Of a stretch of DNA of 64,000 nucleotides, positions 1 to 9,783 are shown in pieces. The first letter of the stretch is position 1, and each line of letters opens with the position of its first letter. The notes under the pieces are model-generated. The model was not told the origin of the DNA. It saw only the letters and a program-made list of their open reading frames with translations, and did not search any database. The DNA comes from an uncultured Lachnospiraceae bacterium (GTDB taxonomy: Bacteria > Bacillota > Clostridia > Lachnospirales > Lachnospiraceae): NCBI GenBank assembly GCA_947566645.1, contig CANOKL010000010.1, positions 33,230 to 97,229 of the forward strand, read 5' to 3'. Position numbers and translations under genes: made by a program.

Positions 1-3000
1 CTTAACCTTGCCTGTCAGCTTCAGGGTCTTGCCCGCCTTTACTGTCTTCTTGCCGGAGATGGTTACTTTTGTTACTTTGCCCTTCATGGATCTGATCTTA
101 TAAGTTGCTTTCACTTTGCTTCCATCTTTTGCCGTTGCGGTAATGGTTACGGACTTGCCGCCAGACTTCTTCTTCATGGTAACAACACCCCTGCTGTCTA
201 CGGTTGCCACCTTTTTGTTGCTGGATTCCCATATTACGTCCTTATTCGCTGCGTTGGACGGGGAAATCTTTGCAGTCAGCTGTATCTTCCTTCCTGCTGC
301 AATCTTCTTTGACAGACCGGATATGCTGATCTTGTTTACCTTTACTACTGTCGGCGGTGTTATGTTTCCTGCCGGATTCTTTTTCACTTCCTCCACTGCC
401 TTCTTAAGCGATGCAGCGGCGGCTGCTCTCTGCTCTTTTGTTGCCTTCGGGTTATTGAAGATTGCTTCTGCATTTGCAAGTACCTTCTGGAATGCTTCCC
501 ATGCTGCTGGAGTGTAGTCCTCCTTCCTCAAAGCATTTGCCGCGTTTAAAGCGGAATTCAGATCTTCCTTCTCTGGTTCTGCATATTTTAGATTCCGGAG
601 TGCTTCACTAAGCTCATAAGTTGCATCATCCACTTCCTTTTGTACGGCATCACCATTCTCTGCTACTGTCTTAGCCCTCACAAGTGCTGCCTGCATTGTT
701 GCCCAGCTTTCCTTTATGTAGTCTGCTTCCTTTCTTGCGTTTGCACGGTCTATTGCTGCCTTAAGGCCGGACTTGTCTACTCTTACCAGGGCTTCAAGTG
801 CCTCTCTGAGTCCTGCTGTTGCCGCATTGACTTCCTCCTGGCTGACGGCTTCGCTTTCCATTGCACCAGTAGCTGTCTTAAGTGCCTCCTGTAGTACTTT
901 CCAGGTTGTTTTCGTGTAATCTGTTTCCTCCAGATTCTTTGTACGGTCTATTGCTGCACCCAGTGCATCCTTATTGGCTCCACTTTTCGCCTCAAGATTC
1001 CGGAGTGCTTCACTGAGCTCAAACGCTGCGTCATCCACTTCCTTCTGTATGGAATCCTCATTTTCTGCTACTGCCTTTGCTGTTGCAAGTACTTCTTGCA
1101 TTGCCGCCCAACTTGCTGCTGTGTAATCGGCTTCCCTTCTTTCGCCTGCACGGTCAATCGCTGCCCTGAGACCGGACTTATCTACCCATACCAGTTCTCC
1201 AAGAGCCTTTCTAAGCGCTGCTGTTGCCTCATTGACTTCTTCCTGGGTGGCTGTCCCGCTTTCCATGGCCTCACTGGCTCTCTCAAGCGCATCCTGCAGC
1301 GCCCCCCAGCTTGTTGCTGTGTAATCGGCCTCGCTCAGCTTCTTTGTACGCTCGACTGCTGCACTTAACGCATTCTTATTGATTGTTCCTTCCTTGTCAA
1401 GCGCTCTTAGGGCTTCGCTCAGCTTATAGGTTGCATCATCCACTTCCTTCTGCACGGCATCGGCATCTGCCTCTACTTTGGTTGCTTCTGCAAGCTCGGC
1501 CTGCATTGCCGCCCATTCATCCGGTTTGTCCGTGTAATCTTCTTCCTTTCTCTCGTTTGCACGGTCTATTGCTGCTCTGAGGCCGGATTTATCTACCCGT
1601 ACCAAGTCTTCCAGCGCCTTCCGGAGCGCTGCTGTTGCGGCATTTACTTCGTTCTGTGTGACTGTCTCGCCTGCCATAGCCTCATTGGCTATCTTAAGGG
1701 CATCCTGCACTGCCTTCCAGCTTGTTGCTGTATAGTCGGATTCCTTCAGATTTTCTGTACGGGCAATCGCTGCACTTAATGCATTCTTATTGACTGTACT
1801 TTTTGTCTCCAGATTCCGGAGTGCTTCGCTAAGCTTAAAAGTCGCATCATCTATTTGTTTCTGTACTGCATCGGCATTCGCCTCTACTGTCTGTGCTTCC
1901 TTAAGCGCATCCTGCATTACTTTCCAGCTTGTTGCTGTGTAATCTGCTTCCTTTCTTTCGCCTGCACGGGCAATTGCTGCCCTGAGACCTGACTTGTCTA
2001 CCCATATCAGTCCTTCCAGCGCCTTCCTGAGTGCTGCTGTCGCTTCGTTGATTTTCACCTGATCGACCTCGCTGTCCCTTGCATCAGTGGCTGTATTAAG
2101 CGCATACTGCAGAGCTTTCCAGGTTGTCGCTGTGTAATCTGTAGCTTTCAAGTTCTTTGTACGCTCAATTGCCGCAATTAATGCATTCCTGTTCACCAGT
2201 TCTTCTGGCGGTCTTTCCTCCAAAAGGTCAATTCCTGCGTCCAGATATTCTTCCATTCGCGCAATATCTGTCTCTGAACCATTCACTGCAGCCTGCCTTG
2301 CAGCAGTCAGCAGATTTTCCAGTCTTTGCCAGCTCTCTTTGGTATAGATAAAACGATCCAATGATTCTATCTGCCCAATCATCTCCAGGAGTGCCTGCTT
2401 TCCGCCAGATTCCCTGATCTCAAGCGGCTGGATACTGATAATTGCTGTTCCTGCCGTAATTACCAGACAGGGGCATCCATGGCGGTCTTTTATCTCATAC
2501 GATGCGTTTTCTGCTCCTGCTATGCCTGATTTCTTTATTACTTCAATCGCTGCCTGTGCCTTCGCATTGTCATCTGCATAATTCGCCTTTGGGATAATAA
2601 TTCCAGCTTCTGCAAAAGCCGCAATGTTTTCTGCTGCCGTGATGTCTTCTAGTTGTTTGTCAGCCGATACCTCGTCTGGCAGATGGGATATTTTCATCTC
2701 ACTGAATGTCACGTCAAACTGCTCTGTACGTCCCTGCGGTGCCACAAACAGCTGAATCCGCGGCTCTTCATAACCTTGGGCATCCCTGGTTCCGATTGAC
2801 TTATAATCTGTTCCATTGCTTGAGAACAGCGCCTCAAGGCGGCCGCCCAGACGTCTGACTCTCAGATAACCGCTTTTCCCGTTTCCAGCGCCTACACCGC
2901 CATTAACACCCGAAAACCTGGCCTGGAATCCTCCTTTCCACTGCTGTTCCACATCTGCCTTTATCTGTCCACTATTTCCTCTCAGTCCAATTCCATACTG

Positions 3001-5526
3001 TGCATATAATGTATCTCCAAATTCTCCGGCAAGGTCACATTTTACCGTCACCTCCCAGTTGCCTGTTAATTTTTCCTTCATTTGGAGGATATTCTTTGTA
3101 TTCGGGTAATCCGGTCCGCTCACTCCGCAGATCGTCAGGCTGCCGCCATTATATTGTGTCTTTCCTGAGCCCTCTGGATTAATTACTTCCCATTCCGCTG
3201 GAAGAGCATTCCCCCATGTAATCTCCTTGTCTTCACCGATTTCTTCGATAAACTTAAAAACATAAGTCCTCTCGGACGACCCCTCAAATCTTACTACTGC
3301 CGCCCCTGGAAATGCTTCTGCCTGGGCAACACTAATTCTTGTTCCAGGGTCATTGGTAAATGCCTCCACAGTTGGAACCTGGCTGCCTTTCTTCATTGGA
3401 CACACATATTCTTTTATATCTGCATTAAAATCCCCATAGACCTCTCCATTTATCCTGATACCTTCTGTAATCAGGACTTCGTCCTTCTTCCCGGATGCTT
3501 CAACATGTATTTCATTTACTGCGGCACTGCCGTCTCCGGTAAATGCATAGCCTGCTGTTCCTTTTTTATGGGTGCTGTCATTTACCTTTAATACAACCTC
3601 ATCATTTACTCTTACAGAAATACTGCTGTCTACGCAGTTAACAGATATCTTTGTATCTGTTGCAGACTTGATATCCGTTTCAGCCTGTGCGAGTATTGTA
3701 CTCTTTCCATTCACTGACGTATATAATGCCGCTGCCCCGTTCTGGATTCTTGCTTCATAATAATTATAATCATCTGCCTTTCTCACCCGTACTGACAGTG
3801 TTCCATTATTTACTGACACGGTCTGTGATACCAGATAATTATCCCATTGTTTACCATCTGCCATGGAAAGTGCATCCCTGTTCTTAAGTGTAAGGCTGCT
3901 TCCAGAAATCACAGGATTTCCATTCTCTATATTCCAACTATTTTTATTGACGTTCTCTGCGAGAACCTCTGCATTTTCAAACACAAAATCATACAGGTCG
4001 CAGATCTCCCCGGAGCTCTTCGTACTAAATTTGAAAAAGACTGCGTGTTTTCCGTCTATCCGATCCAGTTCCGGGAGTTCCACCTGCTTCTGAATCTGTC
4101 TTAAAGGATCATCCTTTGAAATGGCAATGGTTCCAATCTTCTTTCCACCCTGTGATTCCCAGGGTCTGTCCAGCCAGATCTCCATTGTACCATCATTTCC
4201 CTTCGGCAAAACATCAATACTTAATCTTGTTGTCTGCCCCTCCTTTGGACCTCCATCAAAGTTAAAGTATTTATAGCCTACGATTCCGCCGTCCTTATTC
4301 CGGATAACCGGGTTCCCGTCTACCCGTTTGTCATAAGTTGCTTTTATATATCCCTTTGCATATATGTTCTTATCATTATAAAAGAAGCTTGCAATTCCTG
4401 AAGAATGCTTTTCGTAAGGATTTAATCCATCTGTCTCAAATCCCTGGGACGTCACCTCAGCTTTGGAGATCTCTACTTTCCCGCCTTCTTCAATTTTGCC
4501 CTCTGTAACCTTTACTTCAACCTGCTCTGCCGTCGCCTGCCTTGCATAGCCGTCATTATTTGTTGCACGGTGGTAAAATACATACCATTTATCATTAATT
4601 TCCAAAACACTTCCATGGGTGTTATGTCCTGGCATTGTTCCAACTGCAGCGTCTTTTTCATTCTTTTCCACTGCTCTCGCATCCACAAGCGTGCCGCCGT
4701 ATGTCCATGGTCCGAGCGGATGATCACTGTATGCATATGCCAGTGTCGCATTGGATGGCCCCAGACCATCTTCCCCATCCATCGTTTTCCTGGAATAGAT
4801 GAAGACATACTTATCCTTTATTTTCCGCAGGGATGACGCCTCAAAGAACCGGAATGGCCCTGTCTCCTGCTTGGAAGTATCAATTATATTTCTCTTAACC
4901 TCTGTTCCATCCTTTACGCTGCTCATGGTCTCTGGATCCAGCTCAGCCATTGCAATACTTTCAAATCCCCAATAGCCATAAACTCTTCCGTCATCATCAA
5001 CGAACACCGCCGGGTCAAATCCCATACACCCCGTTGTTTTCGTATGTGCTTCATCTGACCAGTTGCATACCTCAAAGGGACCGACCGGACTTTTTGACTT
5101 TGCAACCATAGTCCCCCGTCCGCTGGCCTGATTGTTTGGATACAGATAATAAACCTTTTCTCCGTTCTCTTCCCGCATCGCTACATCTGGTGCGAATAAA
5201 GTGTCCGGCTGTCCATTTACGATGGACTCAAAGATCACGCCGTCGTAACGCCAGTCATTGAGATTTTCCACTGGCGCGGACCATACTACCAGATCCTTCC
5301 CGCAGTATGTCGTTTTGAGGGTGTCATGGGAACCATATATATAAACCCTCTCTTTCCCCGGGTTATCCGGATCCTCGAATACATAGGGTTCACCGTCCGG
5401 AATGTGTTCCCACAGCGGCAGATATGGATTCGCCGCCTGTACATAGGTGGGGGCTTTTAACATGCCAGAAGCCAGCACACACGCACACACCATTACTACA
5501 CTTTTGAAGAATTTTTTCATTTTCAT
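1..5526 (-). CDS. Secreted GH43 glycoside hydrolase with CBM6, FIVAR repeats and Ig-like domain (3' end outside window)
   Basis: The frame is open from an ATG at 5526 (AGGAG six bases upstream) to the left edge, at least 1,840 residues. Residues 1-30 are a signal peptide (KKFF then a hydrophobic run). Residues 30-370 resemble the GH43 five-bladed propeller: early PYVFEDPDNPG, central GFDPAVFVDDDG and later RFFEASSL supply the expected Asp, Asp and Glu. Next is a CBM6-like module (GYKYFNFDGG, GTMEIWLDRP), two concanavalin-like beta-rich modules, ten FIVAR helical modules, and a Big_2 Ig-like domain at the edge. Family knowledge says GH43 enzymes cleave arabinan- or xylan-type side chains; the substrate here is inferred only. 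The protein is probably exported; any wall anchor would lie beyond the window. Confidence 0.88.
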   Translation of the reverse strand, partial: MKMKKFFKSVVMVCACVLASGMLKAPTYVQAANPYLPLWEHIPDGEPYVFEDPDNPGKERVYIYGSHDTLKTTYCGKDLVVWSAPVENLNDWRYDGVIFESIVNGQPDTLFAPDVAMREENGEKVYYLYPNNQASGRGTMVAKSKSPVGPFEVCNWSDEAHTKTTGCMGFDPAVFVDDDGRVYGYWGFESIAMAELDPETMSSVKDGTEVKRNIIDTSKQETGPFRFFEASSLRKIKDKYVFIYSRKTMDGEDGLGPSNATLAYAYSDHPLGPWTYGGTLVDARAVEKNEKDAAVGTMPGHNTHGSVLEINDKWYVFYHRATNNDGYARQATAEQVEVKVTEGKIEEGGKVEISKAEVTSQGFETDGLNPYEKHSSGIASFFYNDKNIYAKGYIKATYDKRVDGNPVIRNKDGGIVGYKYFNFDGGPKEGQTTRLSIDVLPKGNDGTMEIWLDRPWESQGGKKIGTIAISKDDPLRQIQKQVELPELDRIDGKHAVFFKFSTKSSGEICDLYDFVFENAEVLAENVNKNSWNIENGNPVISGSSLTLKNRDALSMADGKQWDNYLVSQTVSVNNGTLSVRVRKADDYNYYEARIQNGAAALYTSVNGKSTILAQAETDIKSATDTKISVNCVDSSISVRVNDEVVLKVNDSTHKKGTAGYAFTGDGSAAVNEIHVEASGKKDEVLITEGIRINGEVYGDFNADIKEYVCPMKKGSQVPTVEAFTNDPGTRISVAQAEAFPGAAVVRFEGSSERTYVFKFIEEIGEDKEITWGNALPAEWEVINPEGSGKTQYNGGSLTICGVSGPDYPNTKNILQMKEKLTGNWEVTVKCDLAGEFGDTLYAQYGIGLRGNSGQIKADVEQQWKGGFQARFSGVNGGVGAGNGKSGYLRVRRLGGRLEALFSSNGTDYKSIGTRDAQGYEEPRIQLFVAPQGRTEQFDVTFSEMKISHLPDEVSADKQLEDITAAENIAAFAEAGIIIPKANYADDNAKAQAAIEVIKKSGIAGAENASYEIKDRHGCPCLVITAGTAIISIQPLEIRESGGKQALLEMIGQIESLDRFIYTKESWQRLENLLTAARQAAVNGSETDIARMEEYLDAGIDLLEERPPEELVNRNALIAAIERTKNLKATDYTATTWKALQYALNTATDARDSEVDQVKINEATAALRKALEGLIWVDKSGLRAAIARAGERKEADYTATSWKVMQDALKEAQTVEANADAVQKQIDDATFKLSEALRNLETKSTVNKNALSAAIARTENLKESDYTATSWKAVQDALKIANEAMAGETVTQNEVNAATAALRKALEDLVRVDKSGLRAAIDRANERKEEDYTDKPDEWAAMQAELAEATKVEADADAVQKEVDDATYKLSEALRALDKEGTINKNALSAAVERTKKLSEADYTATSWGALQDALERASEAMESGTATQEEVNEATAALRKALGELVWVDKSGLRAAIDRAGERREADYTAASWAAMQEVLATAKAVAENEDSIQKEVDDAAFELSEALRNLEAKSGANKDALGAAIDRTKNLEETDYTKTTWKVLQEALKTATGAMESEAVSQEEVNAATAGLREALEALVRVDKSGLKAAIDRANARKEADYIKESWATMQAALVRAKTVAENGDAVQKEVDDATYELSEALRNLKYAEPEKEDLNSALNAANALRKEDYTPAAWEAFQKVLANAEAIFNNPKATKEQRAAAAASLKKAVEEVKKNPAGNITPPTVVKVNKISISGLSKKIAAGRKIQLTAKISPSNAANKDVIWESSNKKVATVDSRGVVTMKKKSGGKSVTITATAKDGSKVKATYKIRSMKGKVTKVTISGKKTVKAGKTLKLTGKVK
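388..2410 (-). repeat. Ten tandem FIVAR-type modules, eight as alternating A/B pairs
   Basis: Within the GH43 gene, ten helical modules of about 65-68 residues follow each other. Each has the core DYT...W..(L/M)Q.(A/V)L...A and ends in (A/G)L..AL..L. Modules 2-9 alternate between an A type (NKNALSAAI.RT) and a B type (DKSGL.AAI.RA), giving four A/B units. At DNA level the unit repeats about every 405 bases: the VDKSGL codons recur near 778, 1180, 1588 and 1998. The alternation suggests expansion by duplication of a two-module unit. Confidence 0.85.
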
Positions 5527-5675
5527 ACTCTTCTCCTTTCTCATTAATCTGTTATAAATAGTCTAGCAATAGTAAAAGAGCAGTTTTTAGGTATCTTATA
5601 GTAAAAATTCAATGGATTTAAAAGAATTATAAAGATTAGCACTTTTTTGCAGCAGAGGAGTGCAAAAAATGTATG

Positions 5676-5712
5676 AAAAAAAGGGCGTCCATCTATAAAA
5701 GTGAAACGCCCA
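5676..5712 (-). terminator. Rho-independent terminator downstream of the Sir2 remnant
   Basis: Read on the minus strand, GGGCGT and ACGCCC form a six-base-pair stem and are followed directly by a run of seven T. It ends the transcript coming from the oxidoreductase and Sir2-remnant genes before the GH43 promoter region. Confidence 0.7.
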
Positions 5713-5725
5713 CGGCAACTGGCAT

Positions 5726-6174
5726 CTATACCGGCAATATTTGATTTTTACCTAAAGCATACAAAATTTCTCCAATGTCTCCATTAACACAAATAGATTT
5801 CTCTTTTATTTCATCAGGTGCATATGCCTCTCCATAGTTCAGGCAGGCATAAACAGCATCTTCCATTCATGAGTCATGCGCCAGAAGCTGTATTTAACTA
5901 TTACTGGTGTATTGAATCCGACCGCTGCCTCTAAAAACAGCACTATCTTATTCTGATGTCTGCGGATAAATTCTGTATACCGCTCCGAGGCCAGATTCCA
6001 TCCTTCATCCTCTGCAAAAGTATGATCTGCCCGAAGGTTCATGCTCATGGGTTCCCCACACTTCGGACAATGCGGGACAAGGTCTGACGGAACCTTCATC
6101 TCAGGTGATACACCTTTCCTGTTTAGAAACATTGAATACCACCTTTTCAAGTCTTTCACAAATTGACTTTTCAA
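5726..6174 (-). pseudogene. Frameshifted C-terminal remnant of a Sir2-family NAD-dependent deacetylase
   Basis: The first frame (6174 down to 5839) encodes HCPKCGEPMSMNLRAD, then EDEGW and NTPVIVKYSFWRMT, which matches the zinc-binding and C-terminal part of bacterial Sir2-like proteins. It then ends early in an unrelated tail. Shifting frame near 5866 restores the expected continuation (DAVYACLNYGEAYAPDEI) and runs to a stop at 5726. The NAD-binding N-terminal half is absent: only about 25 residues precede the CPKC motif. The gene is therefore truncated at the 5' end and frameshifted. It lies five bases after the oxidoreductase stop, on the same strand. Confidence 0.75.
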
Positions 6175-6179
6175 TCCGC

Positions 6180-6809
6180 TTATTCTGCTACAACAGAAAT
6201 TCTCTGCTGAATATGATTTCCATTTAACGCTTCATCAACCATAGCAGCTGCATAGTCGGCATAACTGATTACGCTCTCCCCTTTCGCGTTCAATGTCAGT
6301 TCTTCACCGCCTAAAATGTATTTCCCTGTTTTTGCCCCCTCTGGCTGAAAATCCCCGGCAGGGCTGATATACGTCCATTTCACGTCAGTCCGGGTGCGAA
6401 GCTCATCAAGTGCCTTTCCCATATTGGAAGCAAGCGGCCTGAACATTTCCGGGAAGTCTGCCCCGTCCATGACCTGTACTGTATGCTCAGGGTTCACATA
6501 CAGGCTGCCTGCCCCTCCGACAACAAGAAGCCTCGTTTCCCTGCCGCTCACAAGGTCGCAAAGATGTTTCAGAGAAGTGCTGTGCTGCGGCAGCGTTTCC
6601 GGCGTCCATGCGCCAAAAGCGTCAATCACAACATCAAATCCCTCTAAGTCAGGTGCAGTCAGATCAAACAGATCCTTTCTGATAACGCTTGTTGCTGCTG
6701 ACTGGTTCTCTCCACGCACAACGGCAGTAACATCAGCCCCTCTTGCAATAGCTTCCCTGACAATCAGCTTACCCTCTTTACCATTTGCACAAATAACTGC
6801 GATCTTCAT
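6180..6809 (-). CDS. NAD(P)-binding (NmrA/SDR-like) oxidoreductase
   Basis: The 209-residue protein begins MKIAVICANGKEGKLIVREA, a Rossmann nucleotide-binding start of the atypical short-chain dehydrogenase / NmrA type, with VVIDAFGAW and LLVVGGAGSLY at the expected strand ends. This matches small flavin-reductase-like or quinone-stress proteins such as the B. subtilis YwnB group. The ATG at 6809 has GGAGG at good spacing. It is divergent from an HxlR-type regulator, and such pairs usually respond to electrophiles or redox stress; that role is inferred. The substrate is unknown. Confidence 0.8.
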   Translation of the reverse strand: MKIAVICANGKEGKLIVREAIARGADVTAVVRGENQSAATSVIRKDLFDLTAPDLEGFDVVIDAFGAWTPETLPQHSTSLKHLCDLVSGRETRLLVVGGAGSLYVNPEHTVQVMDGADFPEMFRPLASNMGKALDELRTRTDVKWTYISPAGDFQPEGAKTGKYILGGEELTLNAKGESVISYADYAAAMVDEALNGNHIQQRISVVAE

Positions 6810-6903
6810 AATTTCGTTCCTCCTGTTTTCCTTTTCTTTGATTTCGTTTGCGGCTTGTTTTTTTCCGCTTGCAAGATTATAATATATCTGTAGAATGAAA
6901 ACG

Positions 6904-6919
6904 TAAAGTACGCACTTTA
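6904..6919. promoter_or_regulatory. Palindromic operator between the oxidoreductase and HxlR genes
   Basis: TAAAGT-acgc-ACTTTA is a perfect inverted repeat in the 161-base divergent intergenic region. HxlR regulators bind such short palindromes near their own and the divergent promoter, so it is the likely site for the neighbouring regulator. Binding is inferred. Confidence 0.55.
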
Positions 6920-6970
6920 TTGTGCCGTAGTTACCAAAAGGAAACGATTGTGAAGAAATGAGGGATTTTA

Positions 6971-7291
6971 ATGGAAAAAAAATTACCTGCCTGTCCGGTA
7001 GAAACCACCTTAATGCTTATCAGTGACCGTTGGAAAGTCCTTATTATCCGTGACCTGCTGGAAGGTACAAAGCGTTTCGGAGAGTTAAAAAAATCTGTCG
7101 GAAACATTTCACAAAAAGTATTGACTGCCAATTTACGCTCAATGGAAGATAACGGACTGCTTACCCGTAAAATTTATCCCGAAGTTCCACCACGGGTAGA
7201 ATACACACTTACTGAAACAGGATTTAGCTTAAAGCCTATTCTGGACGCTATGTTTTCATGGGGAACAGAATACAAAAAGAAAAATAGTTAA
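6971..7291 (+). CDS. HxlR-family winged-helix transcriptional regulator
   Basis: The 106-residue protein has the full HxlR signature: an early Cys (LPACPVETT), then ISDRWKVLIIRDLL, the recognition region RFGELKKSVGNISQKVLTANLR, and the wing ending in PPRVEYTLTETG. Length is typical. The N-terminal Cys is the residue that senses electrophiles or oxidants in HypR/YodB-type members. It is divergent from the oxidoreductase, which it presumably controls through the palindrome at 6904-6919. Confidence 0.9.
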   Translation: MEKKLPACPVETTLMLISDRWKVLIIRDLLEGTKRFGELKKSVGNISQKVLTANLRSMEDNGLLTRKIYPEVPPRVEYTLTETGFSLKPILDAMFSWGTEYKKKNS

Positions 7292-7415
7292 CCTGGTGCT
7301 CCGCCTCCCCGCATTGTCTTTGCCACCTTTACTGTGGAAAAATCTGCTTATAATCAGCCATTAACATCATGTTTTCAGCCGCAACAGCGCAATCATCGAC
7401 AGCAAACAGGAAATT

Positions 7416-8186
7416 TTACACAAGGTCTATGAAATAATCCTTTTTTTCGGTATGGATATGCTGCTGTCTTGCAACGAAAGCATATCCTTTTCCAAGCTCC
7501 ATCAGGAATTTCTGCAAGTTTGTCAAAATGCTCTTTTCAAGGTCACTTTCTGTAAAGTCCGTATTGGAAGCCAGTCCTAAAAATTCTGCCACAACCGGAT
7601 TTTTAATGAACTCCAGCTTGTCATTCTGGAATTCTGCGGTCAGCTCCTTCATTTCATTCTCTACAAGCTCCTGCTTCTGCGTTTGAAGCATACGGTAATA
7701 ATACTGTGAAGAAATATTTCTCTGTAAGGTTCTGACGCTCCAAGTTTGTTCCGCAGCTTCTTTCTCATACCAATCACGAGCTTTTTTATCTTCGATCTGC
7801 AAGAGAATACGATAGTGCGTCCAAGAAAGTATGGTTCCAGATTGTTGCCTCAGTGAGGCAACAATCTCAGGAAACATTCTGTAAAATCTCAAACAACGAT
7901 AAAGAGTACCTCTGTCATATCCCTTACCATAAAGATTTGTCAGCTCCTTTGAAAGTTTCTTTATTACCTTAAGTCCGTACTCAGAGCGTTCTTCTCCGCC
8001 AAATTCTTCCTCCGCAATTCTGTATCCAATCATCCAGTTTCTCTGAACAAGTGTCGTATTAACCGCCTGATATGCCGCCTTTTGTGAGGACTCAATAATC
8101 CCACACATATCTTTTAAGATGTCGTCTGTTTTAACAAAATTAATCATAAGATTATTCTTATCAACATCTGTCAATTTATTCTCCAT
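7416..8186 (-). pseudogene. DUF1016 (YhcG-type) protein, truncated within its nuclease domain
   Basis: Residues 1-180 are a complete DUF1016 N-terminal domain (LVQRNWMIGYRIAEEE, YGLKVIKKLSKELT, LSWTHYRILLQ). The C-terminal PD-(D/E)XK nuclease domain starts (FVARQQHIHTEKKDYFIDLV) but the frame stops right after the first catalytic Asp. Intact members continue about 100 residues with the LIDLK motif. The break looks like a deletion, because the DNA beyond it does not resume the family sequence in any frame. DUF1016 proteins are linked to mobile and restriction loci. Confidence 0.75.
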
Positions 8187-8241
8187 TTTTCACCATTCCT
8201 CACATCACCGCTTTATCTGGCATCTTAGCCATTTTCCATAG

Positions 8242-8740
8242 TTATCCTATATTTTCACTCGCCTGCACAATCATTTGCCTATATTGTCCTTTTACGCTCT
8301 CTGGCGCAAGTATCTGAACCTTGCCGCCAAATCCAAATATCCACCCAAAAAAGGTAGGACTTGTCGAAACTCCCACAGTCACCTTGAAAGAATTTTCATC
8401 ATAAACAAGTGTAGTAATATCCTCTCCAAAACGGTCAACCATTGTTTTCATCAGACTATTGTCACATTTCAGGTCAACCAAAACAAAACAACATAGTAGT
8501 AATCATCGTTCCAAACAAGATGATACGGACTTATCGTATAGACTTCACCTTTATTCTTCAGCACTTTCTCCTTCAAACCAGTATATTCGTAATACTGAAA
8601 GGAAATCTGCTTTTCCTCATTAATAGCGTCATTGATTGCATCAACAATATAATATATCTGTTCATTATTCGTCCAGAGACGTAGTTGTTCCTTTTTAATT
8701 TGTTCGACACTGTCGCACCAATTTGCGGATATAAAAGGTA
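8242..8740 (-). pseudogene. Fragmented WYL-domain transcriptional regulator
   Basis: Two overlapping frames encode pieces of one protein. The upstream piece holds the WYL core (KQISFQYYEYTG, then YTISPYHLVWNDDYYYVV). The downstream piece (8242-8481) holds the WCX C-terminal part (MVDRFGEDITTLVYDE, SPTFFGWIFGFGGKVQILAP). The HTH domain is missing, and the junction lacks roughly 80-90 residues and changes frame near 8475. This is a degraded gene. Intact relatives often control phage defence or stress loci. Confidence 0.7.
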
Positions 8741-8743
8741 AAA

Positions 8744-8992
8744 CTAACGACGCCACTTGAATAAGGTCGAATTCATGCCTTTTTCGGATATTTGTTCCTC
8801 AAGATTTTTTAATAAATGTGAGCCATATTCAGCTCTGTCACTTCCGCCTTGTTCGTATTCTACAATATAGTACCCAATCGCCCAATTTCGTAAAGTCATA
8901 AGCTGATTCACCGCACTTTTAGCTGCATTTCCAGCTTTGTCGTTTATATTTTTAATACAATTCATCAGCAATTCAAAATTATATTTATCCAT
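8744..8992 (-). pseudogene. Second DUF1016 N-terminal fragment
   Basis: This 82-residue frame (MTLRNWAIGYYIVEYEQGG, YGSHLLKNLEEQIS) matches the start of a DUF1016 protein. It ends abruptly where it joins the WYL remnant. The sequence differs from the copy at 7416-8186, so it derives from another family member and not from local duplication. Confidence 0.65.
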
Positions 8993-9044
8993 TTTGATTC
9001 CTCGCTCAATTTCTGATTCGTTTTACGAAAAGGTTACATTGCTC

Positions 9045-9650
9045 ATGGCAAAAAGTATAGCAGAAAAGTCTCACCCTTTCAATCACAATCCTTCAACTTT
9101 TGACCGGCTCATTATCAATGGCTATCTTCAGCATCTTCACAGCTTCCGCTTTGAAGTGACGATCAACAACCCAAAAGGCTTTAAGATCCTCAAGGAAAAG
9201 GTGCAGGACGGGAAGCTTGTCCGGACAAAGGAATGGACACCCATGGGCAAGAGCATTGCGAACCTGTACCGGTACGCAGAGATCATCAGATCGATCATAA
9301 AAAGATATCTGGCCGCCATGCCGGAGATCCCTGTGGAGAAGGTGCCCGAGAAAGAGATCCTGGCAGTTTCCGCTTCCAAAGAAGTAAACGGGCGCAGATA
9401 TTCCGGTTTTAAGCTGCTGTCTGATGAAATGGTCAGGCTATTGAGTACCATAGCCAGCGGGGACTTTATCCTGAATGGGTTCGATTTATACATAATTGTC
9501 ATTCTATTTATTGGCAGCTTTAGGTGCCTTGGTATTGATAAGGACGGTAGTTTGCAGCTCGCGCCGTTTACCTCAAAACGCAAAAATAGGCTTCAAGAGT
9601 TTTATTTCTCTCAAAGCCTTTCCCATAATTCGTATATTTCTTTGTCTTAA
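9045..9650 (+). CDS. Unrecognised protein, probably a C-terminal gene remnant
   Basis: From an ATG at 9045 the frame encodes about 145 residues with normal coding character (HNPSTFDRLIINGYLQHLHS, EWTPMGKSIANLYRYAEII). The tail beyond NGF, near 9480, turns into a low-quality sequence. There is no good ribosome site before the ATG. I do not recognise the family. It stands alone on the plus strand between degraded genes and lysS, which fits the 3' end of a mobile-element gene. No function is assigned. Confidence 0.35.
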   Translation: MAKSIAEKSHPFNHNPSTFDRLIINGYLQHLHSFRFEVTINNPKGFKILKEKVQDGKLVRTKEWTPMGKSIANLYRYAEIIRSIIKRYLAAMPEIPVEKVPEKEILAVSASKEVNGRRYSGFKLLSDEMVRLLSTIASGDFILNGFDLYIIVILFIGSFRCLGIDKDGSLQLAPFTSKRKNRLQEFYFSQSLSHNSYISLS

Positions 9651-9783
9651 TCCGTATATTTCTATACAAAATCTGCGATTTCTCACCCTCTGCACAACTT
9701 TCTGCATCATTTGATGTAAGTTTGATGTAAGGATGTAAATTGGGGGTCAAAAACGCTTGATGTTTTTTATCCTGCCTTTTGCC

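Noticed and set aside
640..894. Cysteine-rich plus-strand frames opposite the FIVAR repeats
   Set aside because: They recur with the DNA repeat on the opposite strand (also at 1096-1368), so they reflect the repeat, not genes.
388..2410. Regularly spaced repeats that could suggest a CRISPR array
   Set aside because: The period is about 405 bases, the copies diverge, and the frame is open throughout; it is a protein repeat.
7330..7415. Separate nitroreductase gene relic
   Set aside because: Only about 14 suggestive residues; too short to call as a feature.
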